DNA from: Comamonadaceae bacterium
GTDB lineage: Bacteria; Pseudomonadota; Gammaproteobacteria; Burkholderiales; Burkholderiaceae_C
Assembly: GCA_947479935.1 (NCBI GenBank)
Contig: CANKBG010000010.1
Span: 1 to 64,000 of the forward strand
Length of the DNA stretch: 64,000 nt
Reading direction: 5' to 3'
Program-made: the position numbers and the translations under genes
The notes under the pieces: model-generated
What the model saw: the letters and a program-made list of their open reading frames with translations, nothing else
What the model was told of the DNA's origin: nothing
Database searches by the model: none
Part shown: in pieces, positions 46,295 through 56,078 of the stretch
Layout: each line of letters begins with the position of its first letter
How positions within the stretch are numbered: the stretch's first letter is position 1

Positions 46295-46845
46295 ACTTCA
46301 TTCAGAAAATCAGAGCCTCTCATCTCAACCGGCATGGTTTCATTGATGTCACAGTAGGCGCTGTTTTTTCACAAATCATCCTGTCTGTCTGGGTGGTTCA
46401 TTTTTCCAATTTTGACCCCACCCCCACTTTTGAGGGCGCTGCTGCCGCCGAGTTGCGCAAGGTTTATTTCTTTATGTTTTCAGCTTTAATTCTGGCGCCG
46501 TACTTTGAAAATTTACTGCTGGTCTGGCTTGCAGCCCTGCACGAAAAATTATTCAAGCGTCGAATGCTTTTTGTGATTTCACCGGCAATTTTGACTGCTT
46601 TGCATTTCACACCCTCGCAGCCCCTTGACATGCCTGCACCATTGAGGTTCGTCACTGTCTTTGCTTTGTTCTTTATTTTTTTAAAACAATACGACCTGCA
46701 CAAATTAGAAATGGGTCAGCACAAAGCCTTGCTTTTGACCAGCGCCATTCACTTCCTAGCGAATGCAGCCGGCATCCTGACACAGCTTGCTTTTGAATCG
46801 AATATCGACGCTGGGACGATTTTTTCAGCACAACCAGGAGAATGA
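46291..46845 (+). CDS. CPBP-like polytopic membrane protein, degenerate motif
   Basis: This 184-residue membrane protein has about five helices and resembles the CPBP (CAAX/Abi) glutamic-type protease family. Relics of its motifs are ALILAPYFENLLLVW (residues 65-79, with one Glu73 where active members have Glu-Glu and no Arg), ILTALHFTP with His105, and AIHFLANAAG giving His154-x3-Asn158. The start ATG overlaps the HlyD stop by 4 bases and the stop is 1 base before the precursor peptide start. In Gram-positive bacteriocin loci such proteins often provide immunity, so an immunity role is inferred. Confidence 0.72.
   Translation: MNFIQKIRASHLNRHGFIDVTVGAVFSQIILSVWVVHFSNFDPTPTFEGAAAAELRKVYFFMFSALILAPYFENLLLVWLAALHEKLFKRRMLFVISPAILTALHFTPSQPLDMPAPLRFVTVFALFFIFLKQYDLHKLEMGQHKALLLTSAIHFLANAAGILTQLAFESNIDAGTIFSAQPGE
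46836..46840 (+). promoter_or_regulatory. Strong ribosome binding site for the precursor peptide
   Basis: AGGAG at 46836-46840 lies 6 nt before the ATG at 46847, an optimal spacing. It fixes the start of the small peptide gene and contrasts with the adaptor and transporter genes of the same operon, which lack a clear ribosome site. Confidence 0.75.
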
Positions 46846-46846
46846 A

Positions 46847-47062
46847 ATGAGAAATTTAAGCATCAACGAATTGAATGAGGTGCAGGGCGGCCGGATGACA
46901 ATCTCACTTGGCGTGACCATCATTGGCCTCATATCAGACGCTTACACATTGGTAGAAGCCGCTTTGAAAGTTGATTACCAAGGCATGGTCAATGATTCCA
47001 CTGTGGACTATGGTGGCTACAACGCCATGGGCGATTACACCAACGGCATTTGCGCCAGATAA
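46847..47062 (+). CDS. Double-glycine leader precursor peptide (class II microcin/bacteriocin-like)
   Basis: This 71-residue peptide has a textbook double-glycine leader: MRNLSINELNEVQGG, with Leu4, Glu8, Leu9, Val12 and Gly14-Gly15 in the pattern recognised by C39 peptidases. Cleavage after Gly15 would release a 56-residue core. The core has a hydrophobic stretch (ISLGVTIIGLISDAYTLVEA), then a Tyr/Gly/Asp-rich tail ending GICAR with a single Cys at residue 69. Net charge is about -3, unlike cationic bacteriocins. It is flanked by the exporter genes on the same strand. I do not recognise the core; a toxin role is inferred from the leader and context. Confidence 0.85.
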   Translation: MRNLSINELNEVQGGRMTISLGVTIIGLISDAYTLVEAALKVDYQGMVNDSTVDYGGYNAMGDYTNGICAR

Positions 47063-47078
47063 AGCCACCAACGCGCAA

Positions 47079-47101
47079 CCTGCGCATGTGATGTGCGCAG
47101 G
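47079..47101 (+). promoter_or_regulatory. Hairpin enclosing the transporter start codon
   Basis: CCTGCGCA (47079-47086) and TGCGCAGG (47094-47101) form a perfect 8-bp stem with a 7-nt loop. The GTG start of the C39 exporter (47093-47095) lies at the loop/stem junction. There is no U-run, so this is not a standard terminator. It could lower transporter translation relative to the precursor, or mark an mRNA processing site. Confidence 0.6.
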
Positions 47102-49243
47102 CCTCACCCTCCTTCTTTGAAAGCAAGATTTGCCTTGAATCCCGTTTTACAGCTTCAAACTTCTGAATGTGGCTTAGCTTGCTTGTGCATGATTGCCAAT
47201 GCCCATGGTCAACATTGGCACCTGATGGATTTGAGACACAAGTTTCCACAATCGCTCAAAGGTGCCAACCTCAAGCAACTCATCGATCACAGCCTGGCGA
47301 TGGGTTTCAACGCAAGACCTGTTCGATTGGAATTAGAAGAGCTGCACCAACTGAAAATGCCTTGCATTTTGCATTGGGACTTGAATCACTTTGTCGTGCT
47401 GCAAAAAATCAGTGGCAATCAACTCACCTTGTTGGACCCTGCGTTGGGCATCAGGGTCATGTCGCGCACAGAAATTTCTAAGCACTTCACCGGCATTGCC
47501 TTAGAACTAACGCCCCAAGCCGACTTCAAAACCAAGCCGGCACCCAAGTCGTTTCCGCTGTCCATGCTCACCGGTAACATCCAGGGATTTGGCAAATCAG
47601 TCTTGCAAATCCTGACCTTGGCTTTGGTACTCGAACTGTTTGCCATCTTCATGCCCATGTTCAACCAGGCGGTGGTCGACGATGTTTTAACTTCGGGTGA
47701 CCACGAGCTTCTTTCCGTCTTGGTCGCAGGCTTTGCGATCATTCTGCTCATTCAATCTGCGCTTTCCTATGCGCGCAGTTGGTGGGTCATGGTGTTAAGC
47801 CAAACCATTTCCATTCAATGGCTTGGGAATCTGTTTGCGCACTTGGTCAAATTACCAGCAGATTGGTTTTCGCGACGTCACTTAGGCGATATTTCTTCGC
47901 GTTTTGGCGCCGTTCATGCCATTCAAAAAACACTGACCCAAACCAGCATTGAATCCTTGCTGGACGGCTTGATGGCCATCGCAGCCCTCGTCATGATGTT
48001 CATTTACTCACCCACCCTTTCTTGGGTGGTTGTCTCAGCATCGGTGTTGTATGCGCTTGTGCGCTGGATCAGTTACTCGCCCTTTAGGCATGCCGCTTCA
48101 GAGCGTTTGGTCTTGTCTGGTCAAGAACAAAGTCATTTTATTGAAACACTTCGCACCATGACACCGCTCAAATTGTTTGCGCGTGAAAATGAACGGCGTG
48201 CGCGATGGCAAAGTCTCATGGTGGAAGTCATGAACCGAGATTTTCAAACAGCCAAATTGAACATGGGCTTCAATGTCGCTCGGACCCTTATTTTTGGCCT
48301 TGAAAATTTGTGTGTCTTTTGGCTAGGCGCCAAAATTATTCTGCCATCGCAAATACAGGATCACAACGCAAGCGTTTTCACCGTGGGCATGCTGCTCGCT
48401 TTCATCAGCTACAAAGTTCAATTCACGGGTCGCGTCAGTGCACTGATCAACCAAGGCATTGAGCTCAAAATGCTCAATTTGCAACGAGACAGGCTGGCGG
48501 ATATTGTTCTCACCCCGCCCGAGCAAGATACGCCCCAAGGCAACTTGCCTGCTCACGATTTGGCTCATTTACCTGCCAGTCTAGAGCTGCGCAAAGTTTC
48601 ATTTCGTTACAGCGAAGGAGAACCTTGGCTGCTCTACAACATGGACCTTTGCATTCAAGCCGGTGAACATGTGGCCATTTCGGGTGCCAGTGGTTGCGGC
48701 AAAACCACCTTGCTCAAAATTTTTTTAGGCCTGCTGCTCCCAACACATGGCACGGTTTTGTATGGCGGGGTGCCTGTGAGCCAACTGGGCATGTCCAATG
48801 TCCGGCGGAAAATTGGGGTGGTGATGCAAGAAGATGCCCTGCTGACCGGCAGCATTGCAGACAACATTGCCTTCTTTGACCTGACACCCCATCATCAAAG
48901 AATTGAAGCCTGCGCGCAATTGGCGGAGATTCACAAGGACATCGCACGCATGCCCATGGGTTATCACACCCTCATTGGCGAGCTTGGTTCCGGTCTCAGT
49001 GGCGGTCAAAAGCAGCGCCTGTTGTTGGCGCGAGCGCTTTACGCTCAGCCTTCCGTTTTAGCCCTAGACGAAGCCACCAGCCATTTGGACATGCACAACG
49101 AAAATGCTGTTTCAAAGGCCCTGTCTCAACTCAAGCTCACGCGCATTGTCATTGCCCATCGTCCAGAAACCATTGCCCTCGCAGACCGACATATCAACTT
49201 CGGCTTGCCAGATCTTGAAGCTCCAGGCCCTCTTTCAAGCTAA
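47093..49243 (+). CDS. C39-peptidase-containing ABC exporter (PCAT, CvaB-like)
   Basis: This 716-residue transporter cuts double-glycine leaders and exports the core. The N-terminal C39 domain has Gln22 and Cys26 in LQTSECGLACL, His99 in LHWDLNHFVVL and Asp115 in LTLLDPALG: the full catalytic set. A six-helix membrane domain (about 160-450) follows, then an ATPase with Walker A GASGCGKTT (531-539), LSGGQKQR (635-642) and Walker B VLALDEA (655-661). The only usable start is GTG 47093, inside a hairpin. The frame is the same as that of the precursor, separated from it only by the TAA at 47060-47062. Confidence 0.95.
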   Translation: MRRPHPPSLKARFALNPVLQLQTSECGLACLCMIANAHGQHWHLMDLRHKFPQSLKGANLKQLIDHSLAMGFNARPVRLELEELHQLKMPCILHWDLNHFVVLQKISGNQLTLLDPALGIRVMSRTEISKHFTGIALELTPQADFKTKPAPKSFPLSMLTGNIQGFGKSVLQILTLALVLELFAIFMPMFNQAVVDDVLTSGDHELLSVLVAGFAIILLIQSALSYARSWWVMVLSQTISIQWLGNLFAHLVKLPADWFSRRHLGDISSRFGAVHAIQKTLTQTSIESLLDGLMAIAALVMMFIYSPTLSWVVVSASVLYALVRWISYSPFRHAASERLVLSGQEQSHFIETLRTMTPLKLFARENERRARWQSLMVEVMNRDFQTAKLNMGFNVARTLIFGLENLCVFWLGAKIILPSQIQDHNASVFTVGMLLAFISYKVQFTGRVSALINQGIELKMLNLQRDRLADIVLTPPEQDTPQGNLPAHDLAHLPASLELRKVSFRYSEGEPWLLYNMDLCIQAGEHVAISGASGCGKTTLLKIFLGLLLPTHGTVLYGGVPVSQLGMSNVRRKIGVVMQEDALLTGSIADNIAFFDLTPHHQRIEACAQLAEIHKDIARMPMGYHTLIGELGSGLSGGQKQRLLLARALYAQPSVLALDEATSHLDMHNENAVSKALSQLKLTRIVIAHRPETIALADRHINFGLPDLEAPGPLSS

Positions 49244-49301
49244 GCCATATCTGTCATCCAAGCTTCTTCTGCTCGCCATATGCGCGTAAGATGAGCTCAA
49301 T

Positions 49302-49320
49302 CAGGCACACGCCGTGCCTG
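49302..49320 (+). repeat. Hairpin downstream of the exporter gene
   Basis: CAGGCAC and GTGCCTG form a perfect 7-bp stem with a 5-nt loop in the 108-bp gap after the exporter. No U-run follows, so it is at best a weak terminator or an mRNA stabiliser. I see no other structure in this gap. Confidence 0.4.
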
Positions 49321-49351
49321 CCCGATCGCCTATCTGCCACACTCTTCTTCA

Positions 49352-50071
49352 ATGCCAGCACTTGCTCTGGATGTCCCTCAGTCTGAAGGCTCCCCTGGCT
49401 ATCAAACCAAGTACGAGTCCATTGCTGTTCAAGGCGTTTCCAATTTGCTGATTCGCTCATTGCTTGACAAGCAACAGTTCTACGACCCAGAAGAAGCCGC
49501 ACTGGCACTTGGTATTTCTTCTGCATTCTGGTCATTGTTTGGTTTGCTCTGGCCCTCAGGGTCGCATCTGGCTGAGCGCATGGCGCGCAGGCCGGTCAGT
49601 GGGCATGAGCGCATTCTTGAAATAGGCTGTGGTTTGGCCTTGTCGAGCTTGGTCGGGCACAGACGAGGCGCCAACATCACGGCTTCAGACTGTCACCCAT
49701 TGGCGGGTGAATTTCTGAAAGAGAATTTGCGCCTCAACCATCTGGGTCCAATGGACTACCGACATGGGCACTGGGGCGAGCACGCAACTCAGCAACAAGA
49801 CCTTGCTGTGAACAGCAAGTTTGATCTGATCATTGGCAGCGACATTCTTTACGAGCGCGATGAACGTGGTGACTTGGCGCATTACATCAACGCACACATT
49901 GAAGACCACGCAGAGGTTTGGGTGGTTGATCCCAATCGAGGCAATCGATCGCATTTTCACCGCAACATGGCAGCGCAAGGTTTTGCGCTCAGCGAAGAAA
50001 CACTGGACATTTCAGCCACCGAAAACGCAGCTGCCTACAAAGGCAGAATGCTCACCTATGCTCGCGATTGA
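49352..50071 (+). CDS. Class I SAM-dependent methyltransferase (METTL16/nicotinamide-methylase-like group)
   Basis: This 239-residue protein contains a Rossmann-fold methyltransferase. The SAM-binding glycine motif is RILEIGCGLALSSLVGHRRG, the acidic residue after beta-2 is in ITASDCHPLAGEFL, and the motif-IV-like segment is FDLIIGSDILYERDE. The DILYE pattern is typical of protein-lysine or small-molecule methyltransferases of this broad group. Similar genes occur widely in Burkholderiales outside export loci, so I do not count it as part of the microcin-like cassette, though it lies 108 bp downstream on the same strand. It ends 3 bp from convergent xth. Confidence 0.8.
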   Translation: MPALALDVPQSEGSPGYQTKYESIAVQGVSNLLIRSLLDKQQFYDPEEAALALGISSAFWSLFGLLWPSGSHLAERMARRPVSGHERILEIGCGLALSSLVGHRRGANITASDCHPLAGEFLKENLRLNHLGPMDYRHGHWGEHATQQQDLAVNSKFDLIIGSDILYERDERGDLAHYINAHIEDHAEVWVVDPNRGNRSHFHRNMAAQGFALSEETLDISATENAAAYKGRMLTYARD

Positions 50072-50074
50072 GTT

Positions 50075-50881
50075 TCAACTGAGAGCCCAGTCGTAATCAA
50101 TGGTCAAGGGTGCGTGGTCGCTAAAACGCGTCTCTTTGTAAATCTCTGCTGTTTTAGCGCCAAGCGCCAACGCCGCAGTGGCCAACTGGTAATCCAATCG
50201 CCAGCCGACATTCTTTGCATAGGCCTGCCCGCGATTGCTCCACCACGTGTAGCACTCATCTGTCGTATCAGGATGGAGGCGTCGGTAGACATCCACCAAA
50301 GGGCCTTCCGTGGTCATGTGCGTCATCCATGCGCGCTCTTCGGGTAAGAAGCCGCTGTTCTTTTGGTTGCTCTTCCAGTTTTTCAAATCGGCTTGCTGGT
50401 GGGCAATGTTCACATCACTGCAAACAATGAACTCTCGCTGCTTACCCAACGACTTCAAGTGAGGGCCCATCACGTCCAAGAACCTGAACTTGGCTTCTTG
50501 CCGCTCAGGTCCTGAAGAGCCACTGGGAAAATAAGCGCTGATCACCGACAGCTTGCGCTTGGGGGTGTCATAGCGCACCTCCACATAACGGCCTTCAGCG
50601 TCAAACTCTTCAGAGCCCATGCCCACCATCACCTGGCTAGGTTCGTGTTTGCTGAAAACCGCCACGCCGGAGTAGCCTTTTTTCTCAGCAAAGTGAAAAT
50701 GTCCCTTTAAACCCGCCAAAGACTCAAATTTGCCCGCCACATCGGGCGCTTGTGCTTTAACCTCTTGCACACAAATACAATCGGGATTGTTTTGAGCAAT
50801 CCAGGCCTCTACACCTTTGGTGGTGGCGGAACGAATGCCGTTCAAGTTCAAGCTGGTTAATTTAAACAAGGATTTCCCCAT
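50075..50881 (-). CDS. xth: Exodeoxyribonuclease III
   Basis: ExoIII is the AP endonuclease/3'-5' exonuclease of base excision repair. The 268-residue product has LTSLNLNGIRSATTKGVEAW, CICVQEVKAQ with the metal Glu, YSGVAVFSKHEP, VISAYFPSGSSG, CSDVNIAH (catalytic Asp-x-Asn), the RLDYQLATAA block and the terminal FSDHAPLTIDYDW with the catalytic Asp-His. Length equals E. coli XthA (268). The ATG (complement 50879-50881) shares bases with the divergent pyrE ATG. Confidence 0.95.
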   Translation of the reverse strand: MGKSLFKLTSLNLNGIRSATTKGVEAWIAQNNPDCICVQEVKAQAPDVAGKFESLAGLKGHFHFAEKKGYSGVAVFSKHEPSQVMVGMGSEEFDAEGRYVEVRYDTPKRKLSVISAYFPSGSSGPERQEAKFRFLDVMGPHLKSLGKQREFIVCSDVNIAHQQADLKNWKSNQKNSGFLPEERAWMTHMTTEGPLVDVYRRLHPDTTDECYTWWSNRGQAYAKNVGWRLDYQLATAALALGAKTAEIYKETRFSDHAPLTIDYDWALS

Positions 50882-51584
50882 GGTGACTGGACACACACCG
50901 CAAACCGACACAGCGGCATTGGCGCAAGAGTTTGTTCAATTTTCCGTCGATGCTGGCGTACTGAAGTTTGGTGAATTCAAAACCAAAGCGGGCCGCATGA
51001 GCCCGTATTTCTTCAACGCAGGCTTGTTTGACGATGGCGCTAAACTCGGAAAACTGGCTCAATTCTATGCAAAAGCATTGCTCAGCAGTGGGATCGAATT
51101 TGACATGATTTTTGGACCCGCCTACAAAGGCATTCCCTTGGGCGCAGCCGTCTCCATTGAGTTGGCACGTTTAGGCAAAGTGGTGCCCTTCGCCTACAAC
51201 CGAAAAGAAGCCAAAGACCACGGCGAAGGCGGCAGCTTGGTGGGTGCGCCCCTCACAGGCCGCGTGCTGATTGTGGACGACGTCATGAGCGCAGGCACTG
51301 CCGCACGTGAATCGATTGAACTCATTCAAAAGGCGGGCGCCGCACCTCACGCCATTGCCATTGCTTTAGACCGCCAAGAAATGGCCACTGAAGTTCAAGC
51401 CGATGGCTTGGTCAAAGATGTACCGCACAGTGCCGTACAGTATGTGCGCAACACATTGGGCATGAGCGTTTGCTGCATCGCGCAGCTGTCTGACTTGCTG
51501 GCTTACCTGTCAACGCAAACTGGCAACCAGATGGGTCAGCACCTGCCTAAGGTGCAGGCCTATCGCGACCGTTACGGCGTTTAA
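50880..51584 (+). CDS. pyrE: Orotate phosphoribosyltransferase
   Basis: PyrE makes orotidine monophosphate from orotate and PRPP in pyrimidine synthesis. The 234-residue product has FGEFKTKAGRMSPYFFNAGL, FGPAYKGIPLGAAVSIELAR, the catalytic loop NRKEAKDHGEGGSLVGAPL and the PRPP-binding motif VLIVDDVMSAGTAARESIEL. The ATG at 50880 has AGGA upstream, and that site lies inside the antisense xth coding region. The stop directly abuts the convergent gatB stop with no gap. The C-terminus is about 20 residues longer than in E. coli (213). Confidence 0.95.
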   Translation: MVTGHTPQTDTAALAQEFVQFSVDAGVLKFGEFKTKAGRMSPYFFNAGLFDDGAKLGKLAQFYAKALLSSGIEFDMIFGPAYKGIPLGAAVSIELARLGKVVPFAYNRKEAKDHGEGGSLVGAPLTGRVLIVDDVMSAGTAARESIELIQKAGAAPHAIAIALDRQEMATEVQADGLVKDVPHSAVQYVRNTLGMSVCCIAQLSDLLAYLSTQTGNQMGQHLPKVQAYRDRYGV

Positions 51585-53042
51585 TCACCCTTCTAGTTTC
51601 TTCTTCAGCAGCTCATTAACCTGCGCAGGGTTGGCCTTGCCTTTGCTAGCTTTCATAATGGGGCCCACCAAGCCATTCAAGGCCTTGCTGTTGCCCGCTC
51701 TGTATTCCTCGACATTCTTCGGATTGGCTGCCAACACCTCATCAATGATGGCCTCCAATGCGCCGGTGTCGCTCATTTGTTTCAAGCCTTTGGTCTCAAT
51801 GATGGCGTCCACTTCGCCGCCCTCTGTCCACAACACATCAAAGACCTGCTTGGCTGCATTGTTGGAAATGGTGTGGTCGGCAATGCGGCCAATCATGGCA
51901 GCCAGTTGCGCGGCGCTCACCGGTGCTTGTTCAATGCCCGCCTCACCTGCATTCAAGCGACGCGACACTTCACCCATCACCCAGTTGCTCACCAGTTTGG
52001 CTTGACCGCAAGCCTTGGCTGAAGCTTCAAAGTAAGCGGCCATGGCTTTGCTTTGGGTCAACGTGGTAGCGTCGTATTCAGGCAAACCGTAGTTGGCTAC
52101 AAAACGCGCCGCCATCACGCGAGGCAACTCCGTCATCTCAGACTGCACGCGGGCCACCCAATCGCGGCCAATGACCAAAGGCGGCAGATCGGGGTCGGGG
52201 AAATAACGGTAATCGGCCGCGTCTTCCTTGGTGCGCATGGCACGTGTTTCGCCGGTGTCTGGATCGAACAGGACTGTGGCTTGTTGAATTTGATAGCCAT
52301 CTTCGATTTGTTCAATCTGCCAGCGCACCTCGAAGTCGATGGCTTGCTGCATGAACTTGAAGCTGTTCAAGTTTTTAATTTCTCGGCGCGTGCCCAGTTC
52401 AGCACCTGGCTTGCGCACAGACACGTTGGCATCACACCTGAAGCTGCCCTCTTGCATGTTGCCGTCGCAAATGCCAATCCACGTGACAATTTTGTGCAAC
52501 TCTTTGGCATAGGCCACAGCTTCATCGCTAGAGCGCATGTCGGGCTCGGTCACAATTTCTAAGAGCGGTGTACCTGCGCGATTCAAGTCAATGCCGCTTT
52601 GGCCAATGAAGTCTTCATGCAAAGATTTGCCGGCGTCTTCTTCCAAGTGCGCACGCACCAAGCGAACGGTTTTCTTTTCATCACCGACAAAGAAAGACAC
52701 CTCGCCCCCTTGCACCACTGGAATTTCAAACTGGCTAATTTGATAGCCCTTGGGCAGGTCTGGGTAAAAGTAATTTTTGCGCGCAAAAATACTTTGCTCT
52801 GCAATGTGCGCGCCTACCGCCAAGCCCAATTCAATGGCGCGCTCTACAGCACCTTTGTTCATCACAGGCAAGGTGCCAGGCAAAGCCAGGTCCACTGCAC
52901 AAGCTTGCGTGTTGGGCTCCGCGCCAAATGCCGTAGGGGCGCGACTGAAAATTTTGCTTTGCGTTGAAAGTTGGGCGTGGGTTTCAAAACCAATCACCAC
53001 TTCGTAGCCTTGTACCAGCAGAGATTTTGTCTGCGTGCTCAT
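51585..53042 (-). CDS. gatB: Asp/Glu-tRNA(Asn/Gln) amidotransferase subunit B
   Basis: GatB binds the misacylated tRNA and phosphorylates its Glu/Asp side chain before amidation. The 485-residue protein has the family start [71 protein letters not shown] and [18 protein letters not shown]. The C-terminal YqeY-like tail ends [17 protein letters not shown]. It overlaps gatA by 4 bases, the last gene of gatC-gatA-gatB. Confidence 0.96.
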   Translation of the reverse strand: MSTQTKSLLVQGYEVVIGFETHAQLSTQSKIFSRAPTAFGAEPNTQACAVDLALPGTLPVMNKGAVERAIELGLAVGAHIAEQSIFARKNYFYPDLPKGYQISQFEIPVVQGGEVSFFVGDEKKTVRLVRAHLEEDAGKSLHEDFIGQSGIDLNRAGTPLLEIVTEPDMRSSDEAVAYAKELHKIVTWIGICDGNMQEGSFRCDANVSVRKPGAELGTRREIKNLNSFKFMQQAIDFEVRWQIEQIEDGYQIQQATVLFDPDTGETRAMRTKEDAADYRYFPDPDLPPLVIGRDWVARVQSEMTELPRVMAARFVANYGLPEYDATTLTQSKAMAAYFEASAKACGQAKLVSNWVMGEVSRRLNAGEAGIEQAPVSAAQLAAMIGRIADHTISNNAAKQVFDVLWTEGGEVDAIIETKGLKQMSDTGALEAIIDEVLAANPKNVEEYRAGNSKALNGLVGPIMKASKGKANPAQVNELLKKKLEG

Positions 53043-54514
53043 TGGACGCCTCCTGGTTGACGGAGGTGGTAGTCAGTGGCTTGCTGCAAACGGTGTGCGG
53101 CATTGAGCAACTGTGCTTCTTTGAAATAATTGCCAATGAGCTGCAAGCCCACAGGCATGCCCTCTTCGCCAAAACCTGCGGGCACACTCATGCCTGGCAA
53201 GCCCGCCAATGAAGCAGGCAAGGTAAAAATATCTGCCAAATAATTGGCCACCGGGTCGTGGGTTTTTTCACCCAGCTTCCATGCCACGGTGGGGGCCACA
53301 GGGCCTGCAATCACATCGCACACCTTGAAAGCCTGCTGAAAATCATCAGAGATCATGCGGCGAATTTTTTGCGCTTGCAAATAATACGCATCGTAATAGC
53401 CATGCGACAACACATAGGCTCCCGTCATGATGCGGCGCTTCACTTCTTCACCAAAACCTTCAGCGCGAGAGCGTTTGTACATGGACACCAAGTCGGTGTA
53501 GTCTTTGGTGCGATGACCAAACTTCACGCCATCAAAGCGACTTAAATTGCTAGAGGCTTCTGCGGGTGCAATGATGTAATAAACAGGAATAGAAAGCTCG
53601 GTGCGCGGCAAGCTGATGGGCACCAACTTGGCGCCGAGTTTTTCGAATTCTTTCAACGCTGCATCAACGGCTGCGCGTACGCCAGATGCCAGGCCTTCAC
53701 CAAAAAATTCTTTCGGAATACCAATGCGCAAGCCGTCAAGCGACACGTTCAAATCTCGCGCAAAGTTTTCTGCAGGCACGTCAAGGGAAGTGGAATCGCG
53801 GTCTAAATCGGGGCCACACATGGCAGACAACATGAGCGCGCAATCTTCTGCGGTGCGCGCCATCGGGCCTGCCTGGTCCAAGCTAGACGCATAAGCAATC
53901 ATGCCGTAACGAGAGGCCCGGCCATACGTTGGCTTGATGCCAGTGATGCCGCAAAAGCTGGCAGGTTGACGAATGGAGCCGCCCGTATCAGTACCTGTCG
54001 CAGCAGGAATTAAGCGCGCAGCCACAGCAGCCGAGCTCCCCCCGGAAGAGCCGCCTGGCACACGCAATGTGTTCCAAGGATTGGTCACAGGTTTATAAGC
54101 CGAATTTTCATTGGAAGAACCCATGGCAAATTCATCGCAATTGAGTTTGCCCAAATTCACCATGCCTGCACCGCCTAACTGAACACCCAGTTTGCAAACC
54201 ACAGTGGCGTCAAATGGCGAGCGATAACCTTCCAACATTTTGGAACCGGCCGTGGTGGGAAAGTCAGTGGTGACAAAAATGTCTTTGTGCGCCATGGGGA
54301 CGCCCGCCAAAGCGCCTGCCGTGCCAGCGGCCAATTGCGCATCGGCTTGTTTAGCTTGCGCCATGGTGACTTCAGGGTTCAAGCTTAAAAATGCGCCCGA
54401 GTTGTCGGCCTGGCAACGCGCCAAGAAATGCTGCGTCACCTCTGTGGCGCTGACTTTTTTAGCGCGAAGGTCGGCAGCCAGCGCTGCAACGGTCAAGTCA
54501 TGCAATGCGGTCAT
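53039..54514 (-). CDS. gatA: Asp/Glu-tRNA(Asn/Gln) amidotransferase subunit A
   Basis: GatA is the amidase-signature subunit that frees ammonia from glutamine for the GatCAB complex. The 491-residue protein shows the Ser-cisSer-Lys triad: Lys in [15 protein letters not shown], and the serines in [18 protein letters not shown] and [17 protein letters not shown]. These are followed by [20 protein letters not shown]. Length is typical (about 485). It is followed by gatB with a 4-base overlap and preceded by gatC 9 bp upstream. Confidence 0.96.
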   Translation of the reverse strand: MTALHDLTVAALAADLRAKKVSATEVTQHFLARCQADNSGAFLSLNPEVTMAQAKQADAQLAAGTAGALAGVPMAHKDIFVTTDFPTTAGSKMLEGYRSPFDATVVCKLGVQLGGAGMVNLGKLNCDEFAMGSSNENSAYKPVTNPWNTLRVPGGSSGGSSAAVAARLIPAATGTDTGGSIRQPASFCGITGIKPTYGRASRYGMIAYASSLDQAGPMARTAEDCALMLSAMCGPDLDRDSTSLDVPAENFARDLNVSLDGLRIGIPKEFFGEGLASGVRAAVDAALKEFEKLGAKLVPISLPRTELSIPVYYIIAPAEASSNLSRFDGVKFGHRTKDYTDLVSMYKRSRAEGFGEEVKRRIMTGAYVLSHGYYDAYYLQAQKIRRMISDDFQQAFKVCDVIAGPVAPTVAWKLGEKTHDPVANYLADIFTLPASLAGLPGMSVPAGFGEEGMPVGLQLIGNYFKEAQLLNAAHRLQQATDYHLRQPGGVQ

Positions 54515-54523
54515 TTTGGCCCT

Positions 54524-54823
54524 TTACTCAATCACTTTGGGAACCAAAAACAAACCACGCTCGACTGCTGGGGCGCTTTGTTGATTGGCCTCCCGCTGGT
54601 TGGGCTCGCTGGCCAAGTCTTCTCTTAACCTTAACGCTACGGCCTGAATGGTGGCAATGGGGTGTGGCAAAGGTTGCACGCCGGTAGTGTCAACGGCACG
54701 CATGGCCTCGACGATGCTGAAAAAGCCATTAATTTGGCCTAACAAGCGTTGCCCCTCTTCAGGCGGGAGCTCTAACCGAGCCAGATTGGCAATGCGGTCA
54801 ATGTCTTGGGCGGTTAAGGACAT
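54524..54823 (-). CDS. gatC: Asp/Glu-tRNA(Asn/Gln) amidotransferase subunit C
   Basis: GatC is a 99-residue stabilising subunit that wraps around GatA and GatB. It carries the typical N-terminal [16 protein letters not shown] segment, [20 protein letters not shown] and the [15 protein letters not shown] motif. It is first in the gatCAB operon and divergent from mreB across about 197 bp, where no strong promoter pair was obvious to me. Confidence 0.94.
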   Translation of the reverse strand: MSLTAQDIDRIANLARLELPPEEGQRLLGQINGFFSIVEAMRAVDTTGVQPLPHPIATIQAVALRLREDLASEPNQREANQQSAPAVERGLFLVPKVIE

Positions 54824-54987
54824 AAAAAGTAAATCTTTACAGAAGCTGAAAGCCTCAAATATGGGGGCGCAATGCGCATTTTTTTTAAAGCGATCGGTTA
54901 TTATCGTGTGTTAGCTTCAAGTACTCCAAAAAAGCTTGTTCAAGCCCACAATTTATACCCTTCAATGACCCCCAAACTGCTGCCTAG

Positions 54988-56064
<1,077 letters not shown>

Positions 56065-56078
56065 ATTCGGCGCAATCG

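Noticed and set aside
47060-47095. Stop-codon readthrough fusing precursor and exporter
   Set aside because: The frames match, but a fused product would not be a sensible secreted peptide; a plain TAA stop and separate GTG start are simpler.
49352-50071. Methyltransferase as a tailoring enzyme of the microcin-like peptide
   Set aside because: Its relatives are widespread away from export loci, and a 108-bp gap with a hairpin separates it.
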